DNA of 43,561 nt. It comes from an uncultured Alistipes sp. Its GTDB lineage: Bacteria > Bacteroidota > Bacteroidia > Bacteroidales > Rikenellaceae. The notes under the pieces were generated by a model that had not been told where the DNA came from, ran no database searches, and saw only the letters and a program-made list of their open reading frames with translations. The translations under genes and the position numbers were made by a program. The stretch spans positions 1 through 43,561 of the forward strand of contig CAMWYI010000002.1 of assembly GCA_947178455.1 (NCBI GenBank). Reading direction: 5' to 3'. Positions 16,797-24,595 of this stretch are shown here, piece after piece (within the stretch, counting starts at the first letter, position 1; the number at the start of each line of letters is the position of its first letter).

Positions 16797-17453
16797 TATT
16801 TCATCGACTTTGCTATCTAATGCTTCAACCTCAAACTTCTTTAGTCTCACTTGTTCTTCTAACTGGACTTTACGTTGTATGGTTCGTTCATATTCTTCAA
16901 CATCTTTCTTCATTCGGCGGATTTTTGTGTTATCGCGATGTAGTTCGAATATTTCTTCCAGTTCGGCAATGCGGTCAGAGGTCGCTTCGCCTTTCATTTT
17001 GATATAGCGGTATTTCAGGTCGTTGTCGATGCGGTCGTAGTTCGGTCTGGCAGTCCAATACAGCATCGTGCACAGCAGCACGATTGCCGACATCATGCCT
17101 ATCATCGTCCAGAATACTCCTTTCGATTCGATGGCGAGCGATATGCTGTGCTGCACGATTCTCGGCGGCAATTCGGTGAGGATTTCAATCGATTCGACAG
17201 ATGTTTGCAAGTTATCTATTCCAGCTTTGGTCTTTATATTGTTTTGTTCGATGTTATCCAATTGTCCGGCAAGCTGGGTTATTATTGCCCGTTGCTGTTC
17301 TTGTTCGGAGCGAACGATTTGTTCTATTCGTTGCAGCAAATCCGTATCGATCGATTGGTTATTCTTTGCCGACAGTTCGGTTTTGATGGTTTTCACCATC
17401 GTCTCCTTGAGGTCTTCATACATTTCGTAAGACATCATATTGTTTTCTTTCAT
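16785..17453 (-). CDS. Coiled-coil single-pass membrane protein, mobilization-associated
   Basis: I do not recognise a named family. The 222-residue product has a charged N-terminal helical region (residues 1-80, Glu/Gln/Lys-rich), one strongly hydrophobic segment near 113-133 (WTMIGMMSAIVLLCTMLYW) and a C-terminal coiled coil (IAELEEIFELHRDNTKIRR to the end). It follows mobA by 20 bp on the same strand, and genes of this shape often end the mobilization operon of Bacteroidetes elements. A role in bringing the relaxosome to the membrane or the helper secretion channel is plausible but not shown. The start may be the second methionine pair, a few codons in. Confidence 0.7.
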   Translation of the reverse strand: MKENNMMSYEMYEDLKETMVKTIKTELSAKNNQSIDTDLLQRIEQIVRSEQEQQRAIITQLAGQLDNIEQNNIKTKAGIDNLQTSVESIEILTELPPRIVQHSISLAIESKGVFWTMIGMMSAIVLLCTMLYWTARPNYDRIDNDLKYRYIKMKGEATSDRIAELEEIFELHRDNTKIRRMKKDVEEYERTIQRKVQLEEQVRLKKFEVEALDSKVDEIKSN

Positions 17454-17473
17454 AACAAATTGTCGATTTAAGT

Positions 17474-18556
17474 TTACAATTTCATTTTCGGTTTATTCTC
17501 TTTTCGGTCTCGCAGCTTGCGTTTTCGCTCCATGGCTGCTACCGCCATTGCTTCGGCAACCGTGTTGAGCAGTGCCGTAATGCGGGCGATATGTTCTTCG
17601 GGGCTTTCGCCGGGTTTGCGTTGGAGTTGAGTTGCAGACAATCCGACAGGCGAATCGTTGGGCGGTAACGGCAACGTGCCAATATTACCGCCGAAGTTTA
17701 TCGAATCGGTAGCAATTGGCCCTTTATTCCCGCTTCCGCCTGCATTGCCAAATAAGTCAGTAAATGCCGAGCGATAATTGCCTATGGCCGCATGGAAGCC
17801 CTTTGCATGCGTCGCCCGATAGTGGGTTTGTTGTTGTGCTTGTGCAAAGTGCCGGTTCAACTTCGAATAGCTGAATTGCCGGTCGATCTTCGAACCAGAA
17901 AACTCGAAACTGTTTTTGCTGAACAACACCCCTTGTTTTTGATTGGTCGAACCGCAATACTTATAACGCACAGCAATATCGTGCTCTTTCAAATGTTTTT
18001 CCAAGTCATTCCAGCTTCGGGATTGAGGCAATGCTGTTTTGATTGCGTCATATATTTCGTATTTGGTTTTGTCGGGTTCCCGCAAGCGTTCCCGACGTAC
18101 CGATTCTTTGTCCGGCGCAAGGTGCAATCCGTATTTCTCAGTCAATGCACGGCAAACCTTGGCATTGCGGATTTTCATATTCTTGTCCGAGATGGTCTGC
18201 CCGTTGTTCCCTACCCGATTATAGACTAAATGGCAGTGCGGATGCGGTTGGTCGAGGTGGCGCACCAGCAGATACTGTGTATCGGTAATTCCCATGCGCT
18301 GCATATACTCTTGGGCAATATCGAGCATCAAAGCGTCAGTCATTCGCACGTCGTCTTTCGGAGAAAACGAAAGGGAGATGTGCCCGACAGTATTCTTGAT
18401 ACGCGGGTTCAGTAGTGTTTGGTCTTTGAAGTCCTGCACCATTTCCCAAATATCGGGCGGGGTTACTCTTTCAGCATCGAGAATGCGCGATTGCTTTTTT
18501 ATGACATATCCAACCGTTCCGGCGAATGATGTTCCTGCGATGATTTTACCGATCAT
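17474..18556 (-). CDS. mobA: Relaxase/mobilization nuclease MobA
   Basis: The 360-residue relaxase nicks the element at oriT and stays bound to the 5' end for transfer. The candidate catalytic tyrosine is Y17 in TVGYVIKK, and the three-histidine metal motif appears as RHLDQPHPHCHLVYNR near residues 97-112, the Relaxase (pfam03432-type) signature. After residue 225 the protein is a low-complexity linker, then a helical basic tail ending in KRKLRDRKENKPK. Its start overlaps the mobC stop by 11 bp, the usual arrangement of translationally coupled mobC-mobA pairs in Bacteroidetes elements. Confidence 0.92.
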   Translation of the reverse strand: MIGKIIAGTSFAGTVGYVIKKQSRILDAERVTPPDIWEMVQDFKDQTLLNPRIKNTVGHISLSFSPKDDVRMTDALMLDIAQEYMQRMGITDTQYLLVRHLDQPHPHCHLVYNRVGNNGQTISDKNMKIRNAKVCRALTEKYGLHLAPDKESVRRERLREPDKTKYEIYDAIKTALPQSRSWNDLEKHLKEHDIAVRYKYCGSTNQKQGVLFSKNSFEFSGSKIDRQFSYSKLNRHFAQAQQQTHYRATHAKGFHAAIGNYRSAFTDLFGNAGGSGNKGPIATDSINFGGNIGTLPLPPNDSPVGLSATQLQRKPGESPEEHIARITALLNTVAEAMAVAAMERKRKLRDRKENKPKMKL

Positions 18557-18905
18557 CGCGAAGAACCCTTAATAGAACCTCGATGCTTGCCACAATAGCC
18601 GCATGGCGAGACACTATCCCCGTAAATCCTCTTGCATGGGCGAGGCGGGTGAGTTGGTTCAGGTTGCGGGCCAAGCCTTTGAGTTGGGACATGAAGTCGA
18701 GATGTTCGCGGCGCAGACGCTCGCGCACACGACCGGCAGCTATCAACTGCCGGAGAACTTCTGCTGTTCCATGACCGGAGGTGCGGACAAGCGATTTCAA
18801 CTTGAAGTAGTGTTCGGCATCGAGCCGTAACGATAGCAGGTATTTCTTGCGGCGGCCCTCGCTTATGGCAGGTCGTCCGCCTTTGTTAAGCGGTATTTGT
18901 TGCAT
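18546..18905 (-). CDS. mobC: Mobilization protein MobC (relaxosome accessory)
   Basis: MobC proteins bind near oriT and help the relaxase open the nic site. I chose the ATG at 18905 because the resulting 119-residue protein begins MQQIPLNKGGRPAISEGRRK, the family N-terminus, and contains SLRLDAEHYFKLKSL (ribbon-helix-helix-like) and the conserved GLARNLNQLTRLAHARGF. The frame is open to an ATG at 18992, which would add 29 residues with no family look and would leave only 2 bp after the primase stop. With the 18905 start, 89 bp remain between the two genes, and these hold a perfect inverted repeat. Confidence 0.85.
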   Translation of the reverse strand: MQQIPLNKGGRPAISEGRRKKYLLSLRLDAEHYFKLKSLVRTSGHGTAEVLRQLIAAGRVRERLRREHLDFMSQLKGLARNLNQLTRLAHARGFTGIVSRHAAIVASIEVLLRVLRDDR

Positions 18906-18961
18906 AGGTTGATTTTGTGTTGATAGACCAGCGGGATGTTGCCACCGAACAGCGGCAGCAC

Positions 18962-18980
18962 GTTTTTGTACTACAAAAAC
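18962..18980. promoter_or_regulatory. Perfect inverted repeat upstream of mobC, candidate oriT/operator
   Basis: GTTTTTGTA and TACAAAAAC are separated by a single C. The site lies between the primase-like gene and the preferred mobC start. Bacteroidetes mobilizable elements often carry oriT just upstream of the mob genes, so nic-region or MobC-operator function is an inference from place and symmetry. Confidence 0.45.
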
Positions 18981-18994
18981 ACAAACTTGCATTA

Positions 18995-19882
18995 CTACAT
19001 TTTCATACCTCGTTTACGCTGCGGTGCAATATGCGGCCAGGACAGTTTCGCCTGCCAATACTCGTTCAAATCCTTATGCTCCCGATAAAGATGCGACCGG
19101 TCGATAACGGTGCTATTCGGGCATAGCTGTTTCAAATCGGCCGTGGCATTGCGACCCGCTTCGTCGTTATCGAAAAACGCATGAATCGTCGCATGTCGGT
19201 CGAGAAACGGAATCGCTTTCGACAGGTTGACAACCGTGTTCAGCACTGCGGCATCGGTTTGCAATTGCTTTTCCATCGAGAGGTAGGAGAAGAAATCCAT
19301 AAATCCCTCGAATGCGAGGACGGTATCGGAACGGTTGTCGATTGTCGTAATATGTTTGGGCGATATGCCGCCCTTGAAACGTTCGGAGCGCAGTTCCCAT
19401 CCTCCGGCATCGTTGCGGAATCCAACCGCGAAATACTCCCTGCCGTTGATTGCATAGTGCACCTCCCGGCAATAGCCGAAAGCCATATTTGGGTCGATTC
19501 CCCGCGACGAAAGGTAGCCGACTAGAGCCGGATGACAGAGCGGCATATCGAAAAGTGTGCGAAGTGTGGAGACGCTCGGAGAAACGGATGACAATACAGG
19601 TGCGGGAATATGCGTTCTCACACCGTTGCCCAACAATCGGACGGCTTGCGCGAAATCGCACCGTTCCAATCGCATTACAAGGTCGAGAATCGAACCACCC
19701 TCGCCAAGTCCGAAGTCATACCATAGGTTCTGCATATAGTCCACCTTGAAACTCGGCGTTCGTTCTTCGCGTAGCGGTGAAAGATAAAAGCCATATCGCG
19801 AATTGTCTTTGGTCGGGTGCAAGCCTCGTTCGGCGAGGTAGGCTCGAATCGAAAGGCATTTGATAGCATGAATCGTTTTCAT
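18995..19882 (-). CDS. TOPRIM-domain primase-like protein
   Basis: The 295-residue protein looks like a small DnaG-type primase of mobile elements. The N-terminal segment matches a CHC2 primase finger in outline (YLSPLREERTPSFKVD, then WYDFGLGEGGSILDLVM), but the zinc-binding Cys/His residues are missing. The TOPRIM domain shows VLAFEGFMDFFSYL near residue 200 (the conserved Glu) and AFFDNDEAGRNAT near 240 (the DxD-like acidic pair). It would prime complementary-strand synthesis after transfer or support element replication. It stands between a helix-turn-helix gene and mobC, the usual core order of such Bacteroidetes elements. Confidence 0.82.
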   Translation of the reverse strand: MKTIHAIKCLSIRAYLAERGLHPTKDNSRYGFYLSPLREERTPSFKVDYMQNLWYDFGLGEGGSILDLVMRLERCDFAQAVRLLGNGVRTHIPAPVLSSVSPSVSTLRTLFDMPLCHPALVGYLSSRGIDPNMAFGYCREVHYAINGREYFAVGFRNDAGGWELRSERFKGGISPKHITTIDNRSDTVLAFEGFMDFFSYLSMEKQLQTDAAVLNTVVNLSKAIPFLDRHATIHAFFDNDEAGRNATADLKQLCPNSTVIDRSHLYREHKDLNEYWQAKLSWPHIAPQRKRGMKM

Positions 19883-19929
19883 AGCAATTTATTTTCAGTG
19901 AGAAGAAGAGTATTTATTCTTTCACTGAA

Positions 19930-20214
19930 TTATTTAATGGGAACGATTCGGTGCAAGGCAGCTTCGACGTCGCTGTCGCGGAACAGGACACGCCCACCGA
20001 TTTTGTGGGCGCAGATTTTACCGCGATTCACCCAGTCAGTGAGTGTCACGAGCGAGATGCGCAGACGGCGGGCGGTTTCGTGCCGCGTGAGATACTTCGT
20101 GTCGGTTTTCGGATGTGCGGGACGCAGCTGTTGCAACTCGTTGCGCAGGGACTCCCGAATCATCTCCGAGAGTTGGTCGGCGGTCATGCCGTTCAGATAG
20201 ATTTCCTTTGCCAT
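19930..20214 (-). CDS. Helix-turn-helix (excisionase-like) protein
   Basis: The product is 94 residues with a MerR/excisionase-type winged helix: YLTRHETARRLRISLVTLTDWVNRGKI then AHKIGGRVLFRDSDVEAAL, spanning about residues 41-90. The N-terminal 40 residues are helical and may mediate dimerisation. Proteins of this type act as recombination directionality factors or as repressors of the element's genes. It is 47 bp upstream of the primase-like gene and on the same strand. Confidence 0.85.
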   Translation of the reverse strand: MAKEIYLNGMTADQLSEMIRESLRNELQQLRPAHPKTDTKYLTRHETARRLRISLVTLTDWVNRGKICAHKIGGRVLFRDSDVEAALHRIVPIK

Positions 20215-20683
20215 AATTCTTGCGATTTAACGCTGCAAAGGAATGGGTTTATCGGAACTAACTAAAATAAGTAATTGTGTTACAAGGCGAAGACACTTCG
20301 AAGACATACGATGTCAAGTTAGGACAATACGCTTGTAATTATCCTGTTTTTCGAGGCAGATTTCTGTGAATTGCGGAGGTTTGCGCCATAAAGTCCCAGT
20401 GTGTAAAGTGATTAAAAAATCATAAAAAAACAGGGAGCAACGATTCGTGCTCCCTGCAAAACGGGTTATCTATTTGCTTCATCATTTATCACCGTAACCG
20501 GTAACTTTTTGTCAATTGTATACGAAAGCATGTAAAAAGCTTGTAAGTTTTCATACTGCACTCAAAATTACACGCTTTTAATATACTGATTAATAGCCAT
20601 TCACTAATATATGCCTTGATAAAAAGTGTGTAATTTATGTTTAAAAGCTTTTTAATTAAGCATCATGAAAGATGATTTGAAAA
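20215..20683. other. 469-bp AT-rich gap inside the element
   Basis: I see no convincing gene here. It contains one minus-strand terminator (20424-20456). The sequence on both sides is A+T-rich, and the part near 20240-20280 probably holds the promoter of the downstream helix-turn-helix/primase/mob operon, but no clean consensus was found. Confidence 0.5.
20424..20456 (-). terminator. Rho-independent terminator (minus strand)
   Basis: CAGGGAGCA (20431-20439) pairs with TGCTCCCTG (20448-20456), with an 8-base loop. On the minus strand the stem is followed by a run of seven T. It would end transcripts from the helix-turn-helix gene at 20684-21094. Confidence 0.8.
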
Positions 20684-21094
20684 TTACCTGTCAAGATATC
20701 TTTGCAGCGCTTCGCGAATAGCCGATGAAGAATAATATTCATCCCGAGACATCCGTTCGTCGCGACAGCCCTCGAACCGCTTACTGCTCAACCATCGGTA
20801 GAGCGTCGGGCGGGTGATGCCCAATGCGGCAGCCAACTCCTTTTTGTTCATCAGCCGCCCGCCGTCGAATGCCGGCAACTCGTTTTTGTCCTCATGGATA
20901 TACAGCCAGCGGTCAAGATGCCGAATTGCCTTATCCACATTTTTCAATTCCTGTTCATGGCTTTCGTATGCCCACACACGCAAACTTGCCGGGTCGAAGT
21001 CTGCAAACTCCAGCCGGGAACGCAACGCCTCGACCAACGTGTCGAAACACGCCAATTCGGAAGCCTTGATTTCTATTTTGCGACGACGGGGCAT
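20684..21094 (-). CDS. Helix-turn-helix DNA-binding protein of the element
   Basis: The 136-residue product begins with a basic stretch (MPRRRKIEIKASE), has a helical middle part (SRLEFADFDPASLRVWAYE) and a C-terminal helix-turn-helix near residues 80-135 (MNKKELAAALGITRPTLYRWLSSKRFEG). Proteins like this accompany integrase and primase genes in Bacteroidetes integrative elements and are probably regulators. It has its own terminator downstream and is 76 bp from the AlbA_2 gene. No specific target can be read. Confidence 0.78.
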   Translation of the reverse strand: MPRRRKIEIKASELACFDTLVEALRSRLEFADFDPASLRVWAYESHEQELKNVDKAIRHLDRWLYIHEDKNELPAFDGGRLMNKKELAAALGITRPTLYRWLSSKRFEGCRDERMSRDEYYSSSAIREALQRYLDR

Positions 21095-21170
21095 TGCGAA
21101 TACATTTTTTCAAATGAGCTTTTGTGGTTCAGCATACTTCCCTCAACAAAATATGTCTGTCGTCAAGGAA

Positions 21171-22793
21171 TTATTTGATTGGTAATCGCTCCAAATACGT
21201 TAGAAAATAACATCCCAAGTAAGTAATAGCATACTTTTGTTTGGGACTTCTTGGTTTATCTTTAATTGTTTGAACAATAAGTTTCCGGACCATTAGCGGT
21301 TCTATATACTTTTGAGAATTATAAATTTGCGATGTTAATCCTAACGTGTTGATAAGTAGCTCCTTTTTGCTTTGAGGTCCCTGCAATAGTGCGTTTAATA
21401 TTTTGTATGTTTTTTCTGTTTTTAGTGAATCAAAATCAGAGTTATCAAATCGAACGGCTATTTTAGAGTATTTAGCTTCATATTCAGCTATTTCTGCTTG
21501 TTTACAAGAGATGATAGCTTGCCCTAATTCAAGATCAACTTGGTTAGTAACTTGGTTAGTAACTTGGTTAGTAAAGTCTATACGAAGTTGATTATCTGCG
21601 ACAAAAGTTGCATCGTTAACTTTTACGCCAAAAACAGTAATATTATCAACAGAAAATTTAGCCTCTTGATTCCCATTATCTCGTAACTCCTTTTGTACAC
21701 GAGCAACTCCACGATTATATCTATTAACATACCCTAAAGATTTCATTGCCTCTGCGACAATAGGGTTGCGGTAATCATTTACATTCGGGAAATTCTCCGG
21801 TTTGGCATTTCCATATAATCCTCCGGCATTATCGATTTCTATTCTATCGGCATATTGATAAAATTTAATAGGTGTATTCGATTGATAATCTCGATGCATT
21901 ACGGCATTCATCAACAACTCTCGAATGGCCCATATCGGATAATTGTATATTGTTTTTTCTCTTAATGCAGTAATTGGCTTTGGGCGTTTTTCTACGATTG
22001 CCGTTTCAATGAAAGTATCGAGTTTGGGTAACATTTCTATTAAACACCCCGCAAACTTATGTTCATTGACTATATCTGCGGCGTTGTCACCACCGTCGAA
22101 TCGGACATATTGCACGTATGCTCCCGGAAGATAATATTCCGGATTCTTTCCAAACAAAAGAATTGCGGCATATGTCGGGCAATCCTCTGTAGTGTTGTAT
22201 AATCGTAATGCACTTAACTGTTGCTTGATATCTCTTTTGTCTCCAACCAAGGCATCTTCGTCCATTATGGACGGGAGATATGTATTTTTAAATAAATCTA
22301 TTTTTAGATCATCAAGCGATGAGTCGATACAAGGGTATGTTTCGAATGATAGGATGTTAGCCCTGCGCCGTTCCATCAGAGCCCGCTCTTCCATTTCCGA
22401 TGCTATATCTTTACGTGGTCCGATACGAATCCATGTTCTTCCTTTGTACTTTATGGGCGGATACTTATGGGGAGTAACTTCAACGACTAAAAGGTCTCCA
22501 GAATCATAAGAAAATTTCTCAACACTCATAATCGGGAATGGCTGAATATTCCCATCGGAGTGGATGCTGGTAATCGTTTTATATAATTTATCATCGACTT
22601 TCAATCCTGAAATAACACCATCATCTGCCGCTCCAATAATAAGATAACCTTTTTTGCCGCTATTGGGCATATCATTAGAGAAAGCACATATTGCCTGACA
22701 GAATTTATCCATCTTATCAGTAGATACAGTTCGTTCAATATGGTAATTCTCAATATCATTGAGTAATGTCAGTACTTCGTCTTTTGTAATCAT
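21171..22793 (-). CDS. AlbA_2 (Schlafen-like) plus HATPase_c_4 protein
   Basis: The 540-residue protein has the COG2865-type layout. An N-terminal AlbA_2 domain comes first (residues 15-130; AICAFSNDMPNSGKKGYLIIG, then YKGRTWIRIGPRK). A GHKL-type ATPase segment follows near residues 285-350 (IRELLMNAVMHRDYQSNTPI, then DRIEIDNAGG), and a winged-helix-like C-terminus. Between them lies the repeat TNQVTNQVTNQV. Such proteins are annotated as ATP-binding or transcription regulators, and some occur in defence islands; the biochemical role is unsettled. The gene is A+T-rich relative to its neighbours and sits between the integrase and a helix-turn-helix gene, so it may be cargo or a regulator of excision. 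Confidence 0.8.
   Translation of the reverse strand: MITKDEVLTLLNDIENYHIERTVSTDKMDKFCQAICAFSNDMPNSGKKGYLIIGAADDGVISGLKVDDKLYKTITSIHSDGNIQPFPIMSVEKFSYDSGDLLVVEVTPHKYPPIKYKGRTWIRIGPRKDIASEMEERALMERRRANILSFETYPCIDSSLDDLKIDLFKNTYLPSIMDEDALVGDKRDIKQQLSALRLYNTTEDCPTYAAILLFGKNPEYYLPGAYVQYVRFDGGDNAADIVNEHKFAGCLIEMLPKLDTFIETAIVEKRPKPITALREKTIYNYPIWAIRELLMNAVMHRDYQSNTPIKFYQYADRIEIDNAGGLYGNAKPENFPNVNDYRNPIVAEAMKSLGYVNRYNRGVARVQKELRDNGNQEAKFSVDNITVFGVKVNDATFVADNQLRIDFTNQVTNQVTNQVDLELGQAIISCKQAEIAEYEAKYSKIAVRFDNSDFDSLKTEKTYKILNALLQGPQSKKELLINTLGLTSQIYNSQKYIEPLMVRKLIVQTIKDKPRSPKQKYAITYLGCYFLTYLERLPIK
21539..21574 (-). repeat. Three 12-bp tandem repeats in the AlbA_2 gene
   Basis: CTTGGTTAGTAA (plus-strand reading) occurs three times without a gap, encoding TNQV three times on the minus strand. 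The length change per copy is in frame, so copy number can vary without breaking the gene. Confidence 0.92.
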
Positions 22794-22833
22794 ATTCCAG
22801 ATTCTTTAATTTGGATATAAAGATATGAAAATT

Positions 22834-24144
22834 TTATTTCCCGCTGAAATACGGATGATTCATCAACTCCATGGCGGTCTGCTCTTCCGTAATCTTGATG
22901 TATTTCATGAACTCTTTTTCGGTTTTGTGACCCGTGATTTTCATGATAGCGATGGTCGGGATGCCTGCCAAATACATGTTCGTCGCTCCGCTGCGGCGTG
23001 CCGTGTGAGTCTTTACCAAGTCGCATTTATCAACCAGATGCGTCTTCTTTTCCCCGTTCTCGACGTATGATACTTCGATTTTCTCCGTGATACCCGCCTC
23101 GCGGGCAACCTCCTTAATAAATTTGTTTACTTTCTGTTCGTAGGCCTTCGGCAAACGGTTTTCGTACTTGTCTAATATTGCCTGCAATTCGGGCCGAATG
23201 GGGATGACGACATGATTGCCCGTTTTCTGCTGCTTGAGGTCAATGACCCGCTGCCCGCTTTCCAATGTGCGGATATTGCCCTCGTTGATGGTCGAGTAGT
23301 CGCTGAACCGCTGTGCCGTATAGCAACCGACCAAAAATACATCGCGAGCAATATCTTTGTGCTTGTTGTTCGACAAATCGAGGTCGGCAATAGCGCGGAT
23401 TTCCGATTCGGTCAGATAGATATTCTCGACATCGGCAGTCAACACACGGAATTTACGGCTTTCAATCAAGCCGTTGTCGTGCAGTCCCTCTTCGCGCGCT
23501 GCCCGCATAATGATTTTCAACTCCTTGACATGGCGGCCGATGGTATTAATCGAATAATCCTTCGCCGTAAACCATGCCACAAAATCGTCGTAGAATTTCA
23601 GGTCGATATCGCCGAAATCGAACCGCTTTCGCTTCGCTTTGCAGAACTCGTCGAACTGAATGATAAACCCTTTGTAGTTCTTAATTGTTGATGCTCCGTA
23701 ACGCAGTTTGTGAATGTTGAGCCTTGTGCCGGCCTCCATTTCGTGTGTATAACGGGCTATGTAGTCGGTCAGCGATTCCCGACTGCGTATGTTGCGGCCG
23801 CCGGATGTACTGCGCGGGTGATGGAAGCTGTAAACAATCTTTTCCAGCTTCGTTTTCGTCATCGCATGTTCGGGGTCTTTCGCCATTTCTCCAAGAATGA
23901 AACTGCGCAACTCCGACAGGTTCTTCGTCAGTTCGCGCCCCTGCTGCTCGGTGAAATCATCCGTAAAGGCATAGCGGCTTTTAACCGTCTGCTTTTTGTT
24001 ATCCCAAGCATCCGCCCACACGACATATTGAGATTCGGCATAGAATGAAGTATGCCGGTCGACATTGAAACGAAGATACACTTTCGTCAGCGTGCTTTTC
24101 TTCGTCGTGCGAATACGATATGCGAAAGTTGCCATATGCGACAA
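22834..24144 (-). CDS. int: Tyrosine recombinase / integrase
   Basis: The 436-residue integrase catalyses insertion into and excision from tRNA-Cys. An N-terminal arm-binding part (residues 1-90) and a SAM-like core-binding domain (about 125-235; STIKNYKGFIIQFDEFCKAK) precede the catalytic domain. Active-site residues are visible: Arg in TAQRFSDYS (about 278), Lys in QQKTGNHVVI, HTARR at 380-384, His406 in GHKTEKEF and the nucleophile Tyr415 in KYIK. The gene abuts the right end, 166 bp from attR. ATG codons lie at the first and fourth positions, and the second (MATFAYRIRT) fits the family better. Confidence 0.95.
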   Translation of the reverse strand: MSHMATFAYRIRTTKKSTLTKVYLRFNVDRHTSFYAESQYVVWADAWDNKKQTVKSRYAFTDDFTEQQGRELTKNLSELRSFILGEMAKDPEHAMTKTKLEKIVYSFHHPRSTSGGRNIRSRESLTDYIARYTHEMEAGTRLNIHKLRYGASTIKNYKGFIIQFDEFCKAKRKRFDFGDIDLKFYDDFVAWFTAKDYSINTIGRHVKELKIIMRAAREEGLHDNGLIESRKFRVLTADVENIYLTESEIRAIADLDLSNNKHKDIARDVFLVGCYTAQRFSDYSTINEGNIRTLESGQRVIDLKQQKTGNHVVIPIRPELQAILDKYENRLPKAYEQKVNKFIKEVAREAGITEKIEVSYVENGEKKTHLVDKCDLVKTHTARRSGATNMYLAGIPTIAIMKITGHKTEKEFMKYIKITEEQTAMELMNHPYFSGK

Positions 24145-24159
24145 ATTTTATTTCTGCCG

Positions 24160-24167
24160 CAAAGATA
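24160..24167 (-). promoter_or_regulatory. Integrase promoter -7 element
   Basis: On the minus strand this is TATCTTTG, a full match to TAnnTTTG, 16 bp before the first integrase ATG. The -33 region falls on the arm repeats at 24172-24193, which suggests that integrase bound there shuts off its own gene. Confidence 0.6.
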
Positions 24168-24171
24168 GAAA

Positions 24172-24193
24172 ATTTGTACGGCATTTGTACGGC
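24172..24193 (+). repeat. Right arm-type site: paired 11-bp direct repeats
   Basis: ATTTGTACGGC occurs twice head to tail, matching the pair at 11910-11931 except for one base (C/T at the end of the first unit). Both pairs have the same orientation in the integrated map. Confidence 0.75.
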
Positions 24194-24310
24194 ACCAGCG
24201 AAATTTTCTAAAATTTCCAGACCTCGCAATTAATAAGATATTCGCATAATATACTGAAATACAAACTAAATAAGATAAATACAGATTAATATCAATTAAT
24301 TTTTATGGCG

Positions 24311-24342
24311 TCCGCTTCAGACCTCACAGAAACAGCGTTACA
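24311..24342 (+). repeat. attR core with displaced tRNA-Cys 3' fragment
   Basis: This is the right copy of the 32-bp repeat. It contains the original chromosomal 3' end of tRNA-Cys (T-arm remnant, acceptor strand) separated from the gene by the element. The sequence after it returns to host-like composition. Confidence 0.9.
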
Positions 24343-24363
24343 AAAATCGTAACGCTGTTTTTT
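24330..24363 (+). terminator. Original chromosomal tRNA-Cys terminator
   Basis: A 12-bp stem (24330-24341 with 24349-24360) with a 7-base loop is followed by a T run reaching 24363, a textbook intrinsic terminator. It overlaps attR and is the partner of the weaker hairpin at 11869. Confidence 0.85.
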
Positions 24364-24470
24364 CATAATGCGGGCGCGTAGTCACGAACGGTACGATGAC
24401 CGACACACCTCCCCCGCAAAACACAGTTCAGAACTCCACCCCAATTCGGAAAAATCCCCCGATTTAGGTA

Positions 24471-24501
24471 TTGCTCCATTCCGAAACATCCGCTACTTTT
24501 G
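24471..24501 (+). promoter_or_regulatory. Bacteroidetes-type promoter upstream of the TonB receptor
   Basis: TTG at 24471-24473 and TACTTTTG at 24494-24501 are 20 bp apart. It lies about 95 bp before the receptor start, in host DNA just after attR. The 24364-24595 gap shows nothing else beyond this and the second -7 element. Confidence 0.55.
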
Positions 24502-24566
24502 TACCGCTTGACGAATCGTACCGAACAAAAATAAAGTTCCATGCACACGGTATCTAAATTTTTTAC

Positions 24567-24574
24567 TACCTTTG
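24567..24574 (+). promoter_or_regulatory. Second possible -7 element for the TonB receptor
   Basis: TACCTTTG matches TAnnTTTG and lies 21 bp before the receptor ATG. No TTTG is found at the expected upstream spacing, so it could be a minor or activator-dependent start. Confidence 0.4.
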
Positions 24575-24595
24575 TGCTTAATTACGGCTGATTTT

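Larger units (their letters stand above)
11851..24342. mobile_element. Integrative mobilizable element inserted in tRNA-Cys
   Basis: A segment of 12.46 kb lies between two copies of a 32-bp direct repeat that starts in the T arm of tRNA-Cys. It encodes a tyrosine integrase next to the right end, two helix-turn-helix proteins, a primase-like protein, MobC and MobA relaxase, but no type IV secretion genes. It should therefore need a helper conjugative element. All ten genes run on the minus strand, from the integrase toward attL. Cargo is an MmeI-like restriction-modification enzyme, an OLD-like nuclease and an AlbA_2 protein. Base composition is visibly lower in G+C than the flanks, most of all in the two outer cargo genes. 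Confidence 0.92.

Noticed and set aside
24363..24548. Small 61-codon frame on the minus strand after attR
   Set aside because: It covers the receptor promoter region, has no family likeness and no promoter of its own.
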